From assembly GCF_030397575.1 (NCBI RefSeq), contig NZ_JAPNXS010000006.1, positions 1 through 64,000 on the forward strand: 64,000 nucleotides of DNA, in the 5' to 3' direction. This stretch comes from Psychromonas sp. 14N.309.X.WAT.B.A12. Its GTDB lineage: Bacteria; Pseudomonadota; Gammaproteobacteria; Enterobacterales; Psychromonadaceae. A program made the position numbers and the translations under genes. The notes under the pieces were generated by a model, which worked only from the letters and a program-made list of their open reading frames with translations, was not told where the DNA came from and ran no database searches. Below are positions 46,724-57,079 of this stretch, in pieces (positions within the stretch are counted from its first letter, which is position 1; each line of letters begins with the position of its first letter).

Positions 46724-48700
46724 TTAATCAGCCCATATTTCACTGACGTATTCAGGGTGATCAATAAATGGGTTTCTATTACCCTGAAACTCATAAGCCG
46801 CTTCATTTCTATCAAGCTCTTTTTGACTTACTGGGTCACTTTCGTGCCACTCTTTAAGCAGTGTTATTACCCATTCCTCATATACATAATCAGAACTACT
46901 ATCTAAAACTGCAGCTGCATTGTCAGAATTAGCTTCCCAAGTAGAAATAATATCTTCATATCGTGTTGCCATATAGAAATAAGCACGTGCAAAATCACCT
47001 TTAAATTCATCAATTGGTTCAAATACCGTACCAGAATATCCTAAGTCGCTGCTAGCAGAGCCTACTTTGCTGCCATTATCTGAAACATATGTACTTGTTC
47101 CAACTACACCGTATGGGTAACTACTACGTTGACCATTCACATAACCATCAGTGGCATAGATATGGTGAATATCTGTATACATTGGATATTCGTCGTCAAA
47201 CCAACTCTTTGGAAATGAATGCTCACGATTATAACAGCTCCCTTCATCAATATAATTACCACACTGATCAGTAACAGGCGTATAGTTATAACTATCTGAT
47301 GTCGATACATTTTCAGAATACATATCTAAAATAGTACCATCATTTTCATAGTAGCTATCTAATGAATTCGTCCCCATGAAATCCCAAATATTACTGTAAG
47401 TTTTAGTGGTATGGTCTTTAATGATGTTATATAACGCAGTTTTTAACTCAAGGTCAGATAGACCTTCAGCACTCGCATAGTAAACAGAAGTATCTGAGCT
47501 TGAACCAGTAGTCACTGACAAACCATCAATATAAACGATCTCAGAATCGGTGAATCCAGTTTGGTCGTAAAAACGCATTCCCACTTCTATACTTGTAGTC
47601 TCTGAAGCTTCATAAGTAGCAGTCACCTCTTGCCATTCATTCAAAATTGCATTATCAGAATAAGTGGCATAATCACCAAGGAACAACCTTGCTTTTACAA
47701 AACCATCGGTATGGTAAATCCAAGTAGTAAAGGTATATGTAGAACCCGCCACCACATCAATACTTTGACGAAAATCAGTGCTGCCTTGAGTTCCCGTATT
47801 AACAGACACTTGTGCCGAAGAAGTCCCTTCGTAGTAGGTACTTGTATTCTGAGAAACCACGATACCTGTATCAATAGTTGTCCAGTTATCAGGTATAGCA
47901 TCAGTCCAGCTTTCAAAATCACCGTTGAGTAATAAAGTGCTCTCGCTCTCGTCACTTGTGTACTCTTCAGTCGTTGTTTCTTCCGTAGTTTCTTCTACGA
48001 CTTCCTCTGTTGATGTTTCGTCAGTAGCTTCTTCTGTTGTATCGTCTTCACTTTCAGTAATAAACGAGAAACTATCTACATAAACAATCTCTTCTTCATC
48101 AAAACCAGTTTGATCATAAAAACGCAAGCCTACTTCGATGTTCTTATCTTCATCAGCAGTATAGCTATAGGTCATTTCTTGCCATTGATAAACTAAATCT
48201 GCATCAGAATAGTTTTGATAGCCATCCACATACAAACGAGCACTGACCATGCCTTCCGTATGATAAATCCATGTGGTTACTGTGTAAGTAACTCCCGCTT
48301 CAACATCAAACGATTGACGAAAATCTGTGTCCCCCTGTGTGGCTGTTGTAACTGTAATTTCTGCAGAACTTTCACCTGAATTAAATACATCGGTGCTTTG
48401 TGCAACAGTGATCCCATCTTCAATGGTTGTCCAACTATCGGGGACACCTTCTGTCCAACTTTCGAAATCACCATTTAATAATAAGCTAGTTGTAGTACTA
48501 TCATCACTTGCATCTTCGCTTGTGCTGTCGTCAGTACTGCTTTCGTCTTCGATGTCTGTTGCTTCTTCAGTCGACTCACTTTCTTGAATCGCTGTAATAT
48601 AGTCATTACTCGTGATCGTTGAGTTGTCATCGCTGCTTTCACAAGCCGTTAACCCACCCATCAATGATAACAGTAATGCTGCTTTTAATTTATTATCCAT
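46724..48700 (-). CDS. surface lipoprotein endonuclease I with two repeated binding domains
   Basis: 658 residues. Lipobox GGLTAC (Cys20), then an acidic linker. Two copies of a beta-sandwich domain of CBM4/9-like type follow: LLLNGDFESWTEGVPDSWTT near 72-91 and LLLNGDFESWTDAIPDNWTT near 255-274, each ending EVGLRFYDQTGFDEEEIVYVD or close to it. An endonuclease I domain fills about 410-658, with the catalytic NREHSFPKSWF near 490 and DIHHIYATDGYVNGQRS. It should cut extracellular DNA at the cell surface. The first of four nucleic-acid genes on this strand to be read from its terminator end. Confidence 0.85.
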   Translation of the reverse strand: MDNKLKAALLLSLMGGLTACESSDDNSTITSNDYITAIQESESTEEATDIEDESSTDDSTSEDASDDSTTTSLLLNGDFESWTEGVPDSWTTIEDGITVAQSTDVFNSGESSAEITVTTATQGDTDFRQSFDVEAGVTYTVTTWIYHTEGMVSARLYVDGYQNYSDADLVYQWQEMTYSYTADEDKNIEVGLRFYDQTGFDEEEIVYVDSFSFITESEDDTTEEATDETSTEEVVEETTEETTTEEYTSDESESTLLLNGDFESWTDAIPDNWTTIDTGIVVSQNTSTYYEGTSSAQVSVNTGTQGSTDFRQSIDVVAGSTYTFTTWIYHTDGFVKARLFLGDYATYSDNAILNEWQEVTATYEASETTSIEVGMRFYDQTGFTDSEIVYIDGLSVTTGSSSDTSVYYASAEGLSDLELKTALYNIIKDHTTKTYSNIWDFMGTNSLDSYYENDGTILDMYSENVSTSDSYNYTPVTDQCGNYIDEGSCYNREHSFPKSWFDDEYPMYTDIHHIYATDGYVNGQRSSYPYGVVGTSTYVSDNGSKVGSASSDLGYSGTVFEPIDEFKGDFARAYFYMATRYEDIISTWEANSDNAAAVLDSSSDYVYEEWVITLLKEWHESDPVSQKELDRNEAAYEFQGNRNPFIDHPEYVSEIWAD

Positions 48701-48793
48701 TTTATCTCTCTTAAAATACCATTTAAAAGTAAACGTTATAGCGATGCCAACAAAGTGTTAATTGACACTGTATTGGCATCATTATGATCCCTG

Positions 48794-51700
48794 TTAGATT
48801 TTTGCTTTTTGGCGACGTAAGAATGCTAAACCGAAAAGCGACAATAAGCTGTACAATCCAAACGAACCACCACCAGAACCATCGTATTCCTCAGCTGGAG
48901 CAATTGTTGCAGAAGTTGAATCTTCAGAGGCCGCTTCAAAAGTCATCGATTGTGTGTATTCAGAAAGCACTTCTGCATCACGTGTTAGTGTCATCTTAGC
49001 TGTATAAGTCCCCGCTTCGATACCATAAACTTCGATTTCTACTAACGATTGATCATCCTCAGTAATGGTAATGTTTGGTAATACAACATCACTCATATCT
49101 TCAGAAGACGATAAAGCGATTTGTACAACATCACCGACCAATGCACCTTCAGCAAGCACATAAGGCACAGTCACTGAACTACTGCTGATTGTTAGATAAA
49201 CTGGCTCGCCTTCACCTACCTCACCATATTCATAGCTTAATGAGATAATTGCAGAGTCATGGTCAGATGAACGGTATTCATCATCGACATAGAAGTTATC
49301 TGGTACATCACCTTTATATTCACTGTTATAATCGTACAAAGCAGACTCTGCAGCATTGATATGCCAATCAACGGCATCAATAAGACGAGTTTCTAATGAA
49401 GGACTTACTAAGATATGGTCTAACGAGCCAATTTCATCATCGTAAGAATAACTCCAGCTTTGTTGATCTTTTTCTGCATCTTTTAATGCAACTGCATTTA
49501 GATAACCATAAGTTTTAGTGATAGTTTCAGCCGAACCATCTACATTAAATTGTGGTTTATCCCCGATGAATGTATCACGTGCAGTTGTGATCTCTTTACC
49601 CGTTGTATTTTCTGTTAATACTAGGATTGGGTCTTCTTTACCGTAAGAGTTTAAATCTCCGACAATAACAAGGTCACCACCAATTTCTTCAAGTTCTTCA
49701 CCTAATTGAACAGCTGCAGCAACACGTAGATTTTCACAAGATCCTTGTAAATCAGCATCTGGTGCATCATCACTCCACGTGCTTTCGTCGCCAAACTCAA
49801 CACCATCCCAATCTTCCCAACATGTTGAGCCTTTTGATTTAAAATGGTTGACTGCAACAGTTAAGGTTTTGCCTGTATTAGGAATTTTAAACGTTGCTGC
49901 TATTGTTTCTCGTTGGTAGTTATCACCGCTCTCTAACACTTCACCGCTGCTATCTTTTACAACAACGTTACTGTCATTAACAACGACAGGTGCATGCTGC
50001 TCAGGCATAGAAATAACTTGCATGCTTTCAATGCTAACTTTTGTTGGGCGGTATAATAAACCTGTGCTAATCGCATCAGAGCCTAAGGCATCTAAGTCGT
50101 CTAACACTAGGTCGTTATTTGAATCATAGCCAACAAATACATAACGGTTGCTGATTGACACATCACTATCTACATCTTTAGGATCTTCATCGTAGTATTC
50201 ATCATTAATCGCATCAACAAGTGCTTGAATAGCACTATCGCTACCAAAGCCATTATTTTCAATTTCCATCAAACCGACAATATCAGCATCTAAACCTTTA
50301 ATAGCGGAAACTAATTTAGCAAGCTGCTTGGTGTACTCATCTTCATCATCAGCGCCACGATTATCACCAAAACTATTGCTATCTCCACCGTATGGTGAGT
50401 TGAATAGATTAAGTAAATTTTGTGTGCCTACTTTGATCACAAAGCTATCATCATCAGTTGTTGTACTGAGATCTGGTGACGATGTTCTATCCGTATTATG
50501 AGTAAAGTTGCTGCTCACTAACTCGTTAGTCACAACCATATTAAAGTTACCGTAACTATAAGTAATTACCCCTTCCATACCGATCACGCTATCATCAATA
50601 CGAATATAGTTATCTTCAGGGTTTGAATTAAAGTTAGGGTAATATGGGATTTCCCCATCATCGGCACTTTCACTACTTTCTATAATTAAACGATAATCAT
50701 CATTTTCATCTTCTGCAGCAAATGCTTCATCACTACCCGCAACATTATTTTGTGTAGGGTTCATATTAGGACGTAGATAAGACAAGATTAAATCATTACG
50801 GTAGCTGTCGTAGTTAAAACCAAACGTTTTAGTGACGCGCATATCTTGATTACCACTAGTGGTCATATCGATATCTTCAGGTAAATTAACCAACATACCT
50901 TCGTAGCGCTCTAAAGTGGCATTAAATGATCCGTTATCATCAGCAATCATTTCAATATCAGTTGCCGCAGGGACTGAGGTACTGGTATCGATGATATCCC
51001 ACTCATCAGTCTCTAACTGCGTCAATGTATAATATTCAGTCACGGTACTAGTCACACAAACAGTATTACCAACCATGTCATCACTTGCATTTGCAGTGCT
51101 GACAAAAATACCATCTGATGTCATTTCATCACCATCTGAAACAATATCTTGTAAGTAGAAACCTTTTTCAGGGTAAGTAGTAACGGCAGTAACAATACCT
51201 GTGACATTATAACTTTCAGTTGACTCAAAACCACTAGTGATCATTGGAGAAGCTGAATCAGAACCTTGAATTTCGGCAATGGTGGTTTGCGTATCTAAAG
51301 AACACGTAGACGCAACGACTTCCACATAATCTGAATAGGTTGCAGTACCTAGATCATCAAATACATCCTCCCCAAAGTCTTCCCAATCAGAAGAAGAATA
51401 AGATGATGATTGAACGGGTGTTGCACCTCCCTCTCCAGCTCGACGACGTAAGGTTTGACCACTACCCCAGTAAGTTCCATCAGTACCAATAGTGTCATAA
51501 GTAGTATTAGTATCAGTATCAATAATGGCAACATGGTCATCGCCATTAAAACTTAAACTATAATAAGATTGCTCGTCATAACTTGCCGCAATGACAGTCG
51601 AAGCGGAACTCGCAATAGCGGCTGATAAATCTGCATCCGCAGCACTATTATAAATGACTAATGTTGCACCACCAGCAATCGTTACACCATCAAGTACATT

Positions 51701-51934
51701 GTCACCATCTGGTGTGCGAACTTGGTTATCGTAAGAGCTATATTGTAATTCAATATTACTAGTGAATGTGTAGCTGCTTGTACCTGTATTAGTTAATTCT
51801 ATCGCTTTATTATCACCAGAGCCTTCAACATACTCACTAATAATAATATCGGTTATCGCCGCGTTAGCATTGGCTGCAAAAATACCACCAATAGCGAGGG
51901 CTAGTGTGGTCCTTTTTAGATTTTTACTCATCAC
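48794..51934 (-). CDS. xds: extracellular exonuclease of the ExeM/Xds/NucH type with GlyGly-CTERM tail
   Basis: 1046 residues. Signal peptide to about residue 25; lamin-tail domain about 26-165 (ITDIIISEYVEGSGDNKAIE); OB-fold-like region about 225-330 (YNVTGIVTAVTTYPEKGFYL); an exonuclease/endonuclease/phosphatase domain about 490-890 with MEIENNGFGS, NHFKSKGS, VGDLNSYGKEDPI and SSDHDSAI, all metal and catalytic residues visible; a C-terminal sandwich domain; then a GlyGly-CTERM tail (GSGGGSFGLYSLLSLFGLAF and RRQK) for rhombosortase processing. It should degrade DNA outside the cell, as ExeM of Shewanella and Xds of Vibrio do. Confidence 0.88.
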   Translation of the reverse strand: MMSKNLKRTTLALAIGGIFAANANAAITDIIISEYVEGSGDNKAIELTNTGTSSYTFTSNIELQYSSYDNQVRTPDGDNVLDGVTIAGGATLVIYNSAADADLSAAIASSASTVIAASYDEQSYYSLSFNGDDHVAIIDTDTNTTYDTIGTDGTYWGSGQTLRRRAGEGGATPVQSSSYSSSDWEDFGEDVFDDLGTATYSDYVEVVASTCSLDTQTTIAEIQGSDSASPMITSGFESTESYNVTGIVTAVTTYPEKGFYLQDIVSDGDEMTSDGIFVSTANASDDMVGNTVCVTSTVTEYYTLTQLETDEWDIIDTSTSVPAATDIEMIADDNGSFNATLERYEGMLVNLPEDIDMTTSGNQDMRVTKTFGFNYDSYRNDLILSYLRPNMNPTQNNVAGSDEAFAAEDENDDYRLIIESSESADDGEIPYYPNFNSNPEDNYIRIDDSVIGMEGVITYSYGNFNMVVTNELVSSNFTHNTDRTSSPDLSTTTDDDSFVIKVGTQNLLNLFNSPYGGDSNSFGDNRGADDEDEYTKQLAKLVSAIKGLDADIVGLMEIENNGFGSDSAIQALVDAINDEYYDEDPKDVDSDVSISNRYVFVGYDSNNDLVLDDLDALGSDAISTGLLYRPTKVSIESMQVISMPEQHAPVVVNDSNVVVKDSSGEVLESGDNYQRETIAATFKIPNTGKTLTVAVNHFKSKGSTCWEDWDGVEFGDESTWSDDAPDADLQGSCENLRVAAAVQLGEELEEIGGDLVIVGDLNSYGKEDPILVLTENTTGKEITTARDTFIGDKPQFNVDGSAETITKTYGYLNAVALKDAEKDQQSWSYSYDDEIGSLDHILVSPSLETRLIDAVDWHINAAESALYDYNSEYKGDVPDNFYVDDEYRSSDHDSAIISLSYEYGEVGEGEPVYLTISSSSVTVPYVLAEGALVGDVVQIALSSSEDMSDVVLPNITITEDDQSLVEIEVYGIEAGTYTAKMTLTRDAEVLSEYTQSMTFEAASEDSTSATIAPAEEYDGSGGGSFGLYSLLSLFGLAFLRRQKAKI

Positions 51935-51978
51935 TTTATCCTTAAATTATTCTTTGATTATTAACTGCGCTTCGCAAA

Positions 51979-53058
51979 TTAGAAATAAACACGACCATAT
52001 GCATAAGCGTCTTGAGCCGCTTCACCAAAGTTAGCTTCCAATGCAAAAACCACTGATTTTGTAGGTTTAAAATTAAACCCTAATGTGCCCCAAATACGCT
52101 CTTTACCCCATGAATATTCATCATCAGGTGCAACACCGTATGGGCTATAAATATCCCACTCTTCATAGGCTTCATAGTTAAACGAACCTGTTAATTCTAC
52201 TTTTTCATTAGCAATGTAGCGTGCTGAAATTAAAGCACCTTTATTCTCGAGGGTTTGATAATCGTTATAACTGTATGTTTCTTCTAGGTCATCGCTGATA
52301 GAGACCAGTGTTGAATCTTGTGCAATATCTTCATACTCAATAAAACCATTTAAGCCTATTGATAAATCATCTGTTAAATAAGCGCGTAGCCCTAAGGTAT
52401 AGAGCATTTGCTCACCATACTTAGAAATGCCTTCGGATCCGGTACGTGTTTCTGCACCCAGGACAACATCTGCATAATCACTAAAGTAACCAACATAACC
52501 ATTGATCACATCACCTAATTCAGAGCCAGAAGAGCTTTTACCATCGTAAGTATAAGATAGGCCCATCTTGAAGTTAGACATCATGCCTTCATATTTAACG
52601 GTATTCTCTTGGTCACCACCTTCACCAGTTTCTACAGTGGTATCAAAAGTAAAGTCGCCAAATTTATCGTAATCGTCTAACGCCGTATCGGTTAAACCAA
52701 TTTCGATAGCATGTTGCTTATAAAACTTGTAACCAATAAACAATTTATCGATTGCCAGAACCATATCACCTGATCCGTACTCCCAGTTTTCACGCTCATA
52801 ATCCAGCTCTAAACGATAATAAACATCGTCATATTCACCTTTTAGCCCTAAGGTCGCAAAGCTATCATCAATGTAAGATTCATCATCAGTATAAAATTCA
52901 CCGTACTCATAATCTGCACCGATATGTCCACCTACCCCCACTTCACCATAGACTTGTAAATTATCACCATTATCTTTTTCATAGATAGTCGCGCCATGTG
53001 TTATAGGGCTAGCTAATACCGTTGCGACGGCAATGCTGAGCATTGTTTTGTTTAACAT
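51979..53058 (-). CDS. outer-membrane porin-like barrel, paralogue 2
   Basis: 359 residues from the ATG at 53058, which has AAGGATGA upstream and opens a proper signal peptide (ending THGAT); a longer frame would put a basic stretch before it. Close paralogue of the barrel gene at 44988, matching across the whole length (YGEVGVGGHIGADYEYGE; YGRVYF end), with the main differences in loops. Flanks the nucleases on the other side, just after the nucleotidase gene. Confidence 0.78.
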   Translation of the reverse strand: MLNKTMLSIAVATVLASPITHGATIYEKDNGDNLQVYGEVGVGGHIGADYEYGEFYTDDESYIDDSFATLGLKGEYDDVYYRLELDYERENWEYGSGDMVLAIDKLFIGYKFYKQHAIEIGLTDTALDDYDKFGDFTFDTTVETGEGGDQENTVKYEGMMSNFKMGLSYTYDGKSSSGSELGDVINGYVGYFSDYADVVLGAETRTGSEGISKYGEQMLYTLGLRAYLTDDLSIGLNGFIEYEDIAQDSTLVSISDDLEETYSYNDYQTLENKGALISARYIANEKVELTGSFNYEAYEEWDIYSPYGVAPDDEYSWGKERIWGTLGFNFKPTKSVVFALEANFGEAAQDAYAYGRVYF

Positions 53059-53222
53059 TTCATCATCCTTATATAATGTTTTTGATATATGACGAACCCT
53101 TATAAAAATAGACGCGCCAGATGTCACAAAGCGCATGAAAGTAACAGGGCTTTATGACAGTTTTGTTTAACTGATAAATTATTTACTTTTTATTTCATAA
53201 GTGATTAGGGAATCGTATGTGA

Positions 53223-54875
53223 TTATTGATACTTAGGTGTATAGGCAGCAGTCTTAATTGGAGAGTGAGACTGAATATAATCCTTCAACACTTCCGCATC
53301 TACATAACCGGTATTTACATAGGAAGTATGCTGAGTAATATTCGGGTATCCATCTCCACCCGCGGCATTAAATGAGGGGACACTGAAACGATATTGTTGA
53401 TCAAGTTGTATTGGTTTACCTGAAATAATCACCTGACTAACCTGCATATCGCTTACGTCCATAGTAATACCAGCAAATTGCGGATAAGCGCCAGAATCTT
53501 TCTGTTTAGTGGCAACTTGTTTTAAGTACTCCATTACTTCAGCACCACTCATATCAACATAAGTAATAGTATTAGCAAAAGGTTGCACAGTTAAAATATC
53601 TTTATAAGTAATATTACCGGCTTCAATAGAAGCACGTATGCCACCTGAATTCATGACTGAAAAGTCAGCTTGTACGCGTTGCTTATGTGAGCTTGCAATT
53701 AAGTACCCAAGGTTAGTTTGGTTATTACGCACGACTTTTCGCTCGCCCTGTAAAAGTCCATCGCTGCTACCTACAACGATATTCAAGGCTTCTTGGCCTT
53801 GTTCCTGGAATGGTTTTAAGGTGTTAAGTACTTTTTCATCTTGTGTAATCTCTTGCTCTACAAAAACACGTACTTTTTTACCATCTTCACCAACCACTTT
53901 TTGTTTAAGGTTAACGGGAATCAATTTATATGACTGCAAAGTCAAATTGCCATTTTTAAAAGTATAATCTGCACGTCCTACATATTTCCCCCATTCATGA
54001 GCTTGCACAATATAAGTGCCATTTTGTTGGTCTGGCGTACAATCATCACCTGCACTAAATTTTGCATATTGGTTTTTACCCTCCATACAAACAGGCTCTT
54101 GAGAATGTCCACCAACGACCATATCAAGGTCACCAGGTTCAAGGTAACGAGCTAATTGCACATCTCCCGGTGCATTCGCACCACTGTCGCCATTAAGGTA
54201 ATGCCCCATGTGTGTTGCTGCTATGATGACATCAGGATTCTCACTTGCTTTTAATTCAGCAATCACTTGCTTAGCTTCTACTTTAGGGTCAGTAAATTTA
54301 ACTTGCTTAATAAATTCTGGGTTGCCAATTTTAACCGTATCTTGAGTAGTTAAACCGATCACGGCTATTTTAATACCAGCCTTATCAAAAATTTTGTAAG
54401 CATCAAACATACGCTTACCATCTTTATAAATATTAGCGGCTAAAAAGGGGAAGTTAGCCCAGTCTGCTTGCTGAGCGAGAACGTCTAAAGGGTTATCAAA
54501 CTCATGGTTGCCTACAGCCATTGCATCATAGCCAATCATATTCATACCAATAAAATCAGGCTTAGCATCAAGCAGATCAGATTCAGGCACACCAGTATTA
54601 ACATCACCACCAGACAGCAATAAAACTGAGCCACCATCGGCCTCAACTTCGGCACGAATGTAGTTAATTAATGTTGCCCTAGCCGGCATGCCATATTCAC
54701 CGTATTTGTTTTGCCAAAAATGGCCATGATTGTCATTGGTATGTAATATGGTGAGTTTGTATTCTTGGTCCGCAACCCAATCATGTTGGATAGAAGTTTC
54801 AGCTTGTAAGCTAGTGCTACCAGCAAGCATGATCAACGCTAAACTTGAGTATTTAATCTGTTTCTTATCCATCAA
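53223..54875 (-). CDS. ushA: periplasmic 5'-nucleotidase/UDP-sugar hydrolase (UshA type)
   Basis: 550 residues with a signal peptide (LIMLAGSTSLQAET). The metallophosphatase domain shows HTNDNHGHF at 45-53, GGDVNTG, GNHEFDNP, ATHMGHYLNGD and GGHSQEP, the two-metal ligand set. The C-terminal nucleotide-binding domain starts near 340 with NSGGIRASIEAGNITYKD. It removes phosphate from nucleotides in the periplasm so nucleosides can enter. It would handle the products of the nucleases downstream on the same strand. Confidence 0.9.
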   Translation of the reverse strand: MMDKKQIKYSSLALIMLAGSTSLQAETSIQHDWVADQEYKLTILHTNDNHGHFWQNKYGEYGMPARATLINYIRAEVEADGGSVLLLSGGDVNTGVPESDLLDAKPDFIGMNMIGYDAMAVGNHEFDNPLDVLAQQADWANFPFLAANIYKDGKRMFDAYKIFDKAGIKIAVIGLTTQDTVKIGNPEFIKQVKFTDPKVEAKQVIAELKASENPDVIIAATHMGHYLNGDSGANAPGDVQLARYLEPGDLDMVVGGHSQEPVCMEGKNQYAKFSAGDDCTPDQQNGTYIVQAHEWGKYVGRADYTFKNGNLTLQSYKLIPVNLKQKVVGEDGKKVRVFVEQEITQDEKVLNTLKPFQEQGQEALNIVVGSSDGLLQGERKVVRNNQTNLGYLIASSHKQRVQADFSVMNSGGIRASIEAGNITYKDILTVQPFANTITYVDMSGAEVMEYLKQVATKQKDSGAYPQFAGITMDVSDMQVSQVIISGKPIQLDQQYRFSVPSFNAAGGDGYPNITQHTSYVNTGYVDAEVLKDYIQSHSPIKTAAYTPKYQ

Positions 54876-55453
54876 TTTAATCCTTTAAACTCGGTAAACT
54901 ATTTGCTCAATAGGTGTTTTATTAAATGGGTTATTACCGCTCCATGAACCCAATCGCTACTTAAACCATCTAACAAATATTGATCAAAATCAATACAACT
55001 TATGGTTAATTGATATCCAAAAATAGTCCAATTTTGGTGCTTTAATGCCCCAAATTGGTGAAAGAGAAGGGTAATAAAAAGGCTGGAAGTTTAAAAAATG
55101 TGCGATATGAATAGCTAAAAGGGAAATCATTGCTGACCAAAAGGTCAAGTAACGCTCTTTATTGGTGCTAAGCAATCTTGACCATTTATTCAAATTAATT
55201 AATAAATGACATTTTATTGACTTAAAATAACTATTTTTGAGCACGTATAACACTCTGTAGGGTATTTCAAGTTTTTGTTAGGAGAGTTTATGCGTTGATA
55301 ATTTTGGATGTTAAGCACCCAATAACGGAATAATTTATTCTCTTAATTACGGCTCAGAGTATAATCAAAAATCGAATAATAAATCATACAATATAAGCGT
55401 AAAAAAGAGGTTATTAACGCTATACCCCCCCCTTTTTTCGCTTTGATTCGTAT
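54876..55453. other. gap between ushA and the second chemoreceptor gene
   Basis: 577 bases. It contains an imperfect hairpin at about 55028-55058 (CCAATTTTGG with CCCAAATTGG) and a C8 run near 55426. An 87-codon minus-strand frame here starts at GTG without a clear ribosome site and is not supported. The ushA promoter should lie near 54880-54990. Confidence 0.5.
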
Positions 55454-57079
55454 TTAAACACTGAAGTATTCAGTCTCTTTTTTTAGGCTTTTAGATAAGG
55501 TTTCCAATAACTCTGCTTGATTGAAGTTATTTTGTAAAGTTTCACTTGTCTCTTTCGACATAACAGATATCGCTTCAACTCCTTTAGAGACCTCATATAT
55601 AGTAGCAACCTGTTGGTTAGTTGCACTGACCACTTCAAGCACTTTAACTAAGGAATCATCTGCTTGGCGCTGAATATCATTTAGTAACTCATTGGCTTGA
55701 TGAGTTAACGTTAATCCTTTTTCAACTTGTGGTACGGTTGTTTCCATTGCAGCTACAGATGCTTCTGTATCTCCCTGAACTTGGTTAATCATAGCTTCAA
55801 TTTCACCAGTCGCATCGCCTGTTCTTATCGCTAATTGACGTACCTCATCAGCAACAACGGCAAACCCTCTGCCAGATTCACCAGCACGAGCAGCTTCTAT
55901 TGCTGCATTTAATGCTAATAAATTTGTTTGATCAGAGATACTTCGAATTACATTAATAATTTCACCAATCTCTCGTGTTCTATCTTGTAATACACTGATT
56001 TGTTTAACTGTAGAATTAACCGTGGTGGATATGTTTTCAATTTCAGTCGCGACATTCTGAACTGCTGATTTACCGTGTTGTGTTAACTCTGCAGTAACCT
56101 TTGAGTTGTCCTCAGTTTGTCTCACTGTATCAACAACATTATCTATGCTCTGACTCATCGACTCTAGGCTTAGTTGTGCACTATGAGTCTGTTCGACTTG
56201 TTTATCAGCGGCCGTTAATGCTTGTAAAGAACCGGCTGCAACTGAAGTAGCTCGCTCCGATAATTCAGAAGAAGAAGCCATAATATTATTCACTGTTGAT
56301 TTTAGTTGCTGCTGCATGACTCCGATAGAAGCCATCATACTGTTAGGACAACATGACTTTACCTCACCAGCTAAATTGCCCTGAGAAATCTTAGAGACTA
56401 CTTTTGCCGCTTCTTGTGGATCTCCACCAACAGACATCTTGACTTGGTAACTAATACGGTATGCAATGAATCCCCCTAAGATAATCGCAATACTTGTTAG
56501 ACTAAGCATCCATCCTTGAAATGTACTAGCAACAAGCCTTACTTCCTTTGTTGCATTTTGATTCGCCAATTCTTGATAATCAATAAACTGATTAATGGTA
56601 GATAGCCAAGATACAAAAGCAGGCTTTGCCTGATTAAGTAGTATATTATTAGCTTCAGTCATACCACCAGCTCGCTTAGCTTCAATGATTAGAGACACCA
56701 ATGGCATTGCTTGAGATTCAACTTTTTTAATTTTTTCGTAAATGTTTTTCTCTTTGTTAGTCGCTTTATCAGACGAGATAATCTTATCCATCTCTACCGC
56801 TGAGCGCTGATAACTTTTACCTAGTCGTTGTAAATCATCAATAGCTGTATTTAGCTCCACTTCTGTCCTAGCTAACGTAATATCACGAAGCGCAATAGCG
56901 CGATCATGGACACTACCTCGGAAATCGATAGCATGACGTTGTTTAACAGAGTTTACATCGGTTATCTGTGTGATCGTTGAATCAATAAAGTTAACTCGGT
57001 GAATACTAATAAAGTTCAAAACAAGCATCATTAAAATAACAACACCAAAGCCAATGACTAACCGTAAATTAATGGTCAT
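55454..57079 (-). CDS. methyl-accepting chemotaxis protein with four-helix sensor
   Basis: 541 residues from the ATG at 57079; a TTG at 57118 would add 13 residues before the first membrane helix. Helix 1 (LRLVIGFGVVILMMLVLNFI), a helical periplasmic sensor of four-helix-bundle type (about 30-190), helix 2 (LTSIAIILGGFIAYRI), a HAMP-like region, then the signalling domain with tip [19 protein letters not shown]. The ligand is unknown. Monocistronic. Confidence 0.83.
   Translation of the reverse strand: MTINLRLVIGFGVVILMMLVLNFISIHRVNFIDSTITQITDVNSVKQRHAIDFRGSVHDRAIALRDITLARTEVELNTAIDDLQRLGKSYQRSAVEMDKIISSDKATNKEKNIYEKIKKVESQAMPLVSLIIEAKRAGGMTEANNILLNQAKPAFVSWLSTINQFIDYQELANQNATKEVRLVASTFQGWMLSLTSIAIILGGFIAYRISYQVKMSVGGDPQEAAKVVSKISQGNLAGEVKSCCPNSMMASIGVMQQQLKSTVNNIMASSSELSERATSVAAGSLQALTAADKQVEQTHSAQLSLESMSQSIDNVVDTVRQTEDNSKVTAELTQHGKSAVQNVATEIENISTTVNSTVKQISVLQDRTREIGEIINVIRSISDQTNLLALNAAIEAARAGESGRGFAVVADEVRQLAIRTGDATGEIEAMINQVQGDTEASVAAMETTVPQVEKGLTLTHQANELLNDIQRQADDSLVKVLEVVSATNQQVATIYEVSKGVEAISVMSKETSETLQNNFNQAELLETLSKSLKKETEYFSV

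Noticed and set aside
53141-53160. CTGTCAT and CTGTTAC (minus strand) upstream of porin 2 as a Pho box
   Set aside because: The repeat period is 13 bases, not the 11 needed for PhoB, and no similar site was seen before ushA or the nucleases.
54990-55253. 87-codon minus-strand frame with one hydrophobic segment
   Set aside because: GTG start without a clear ribosome site; it spans an imperfect hairpin and has unlikely composition.
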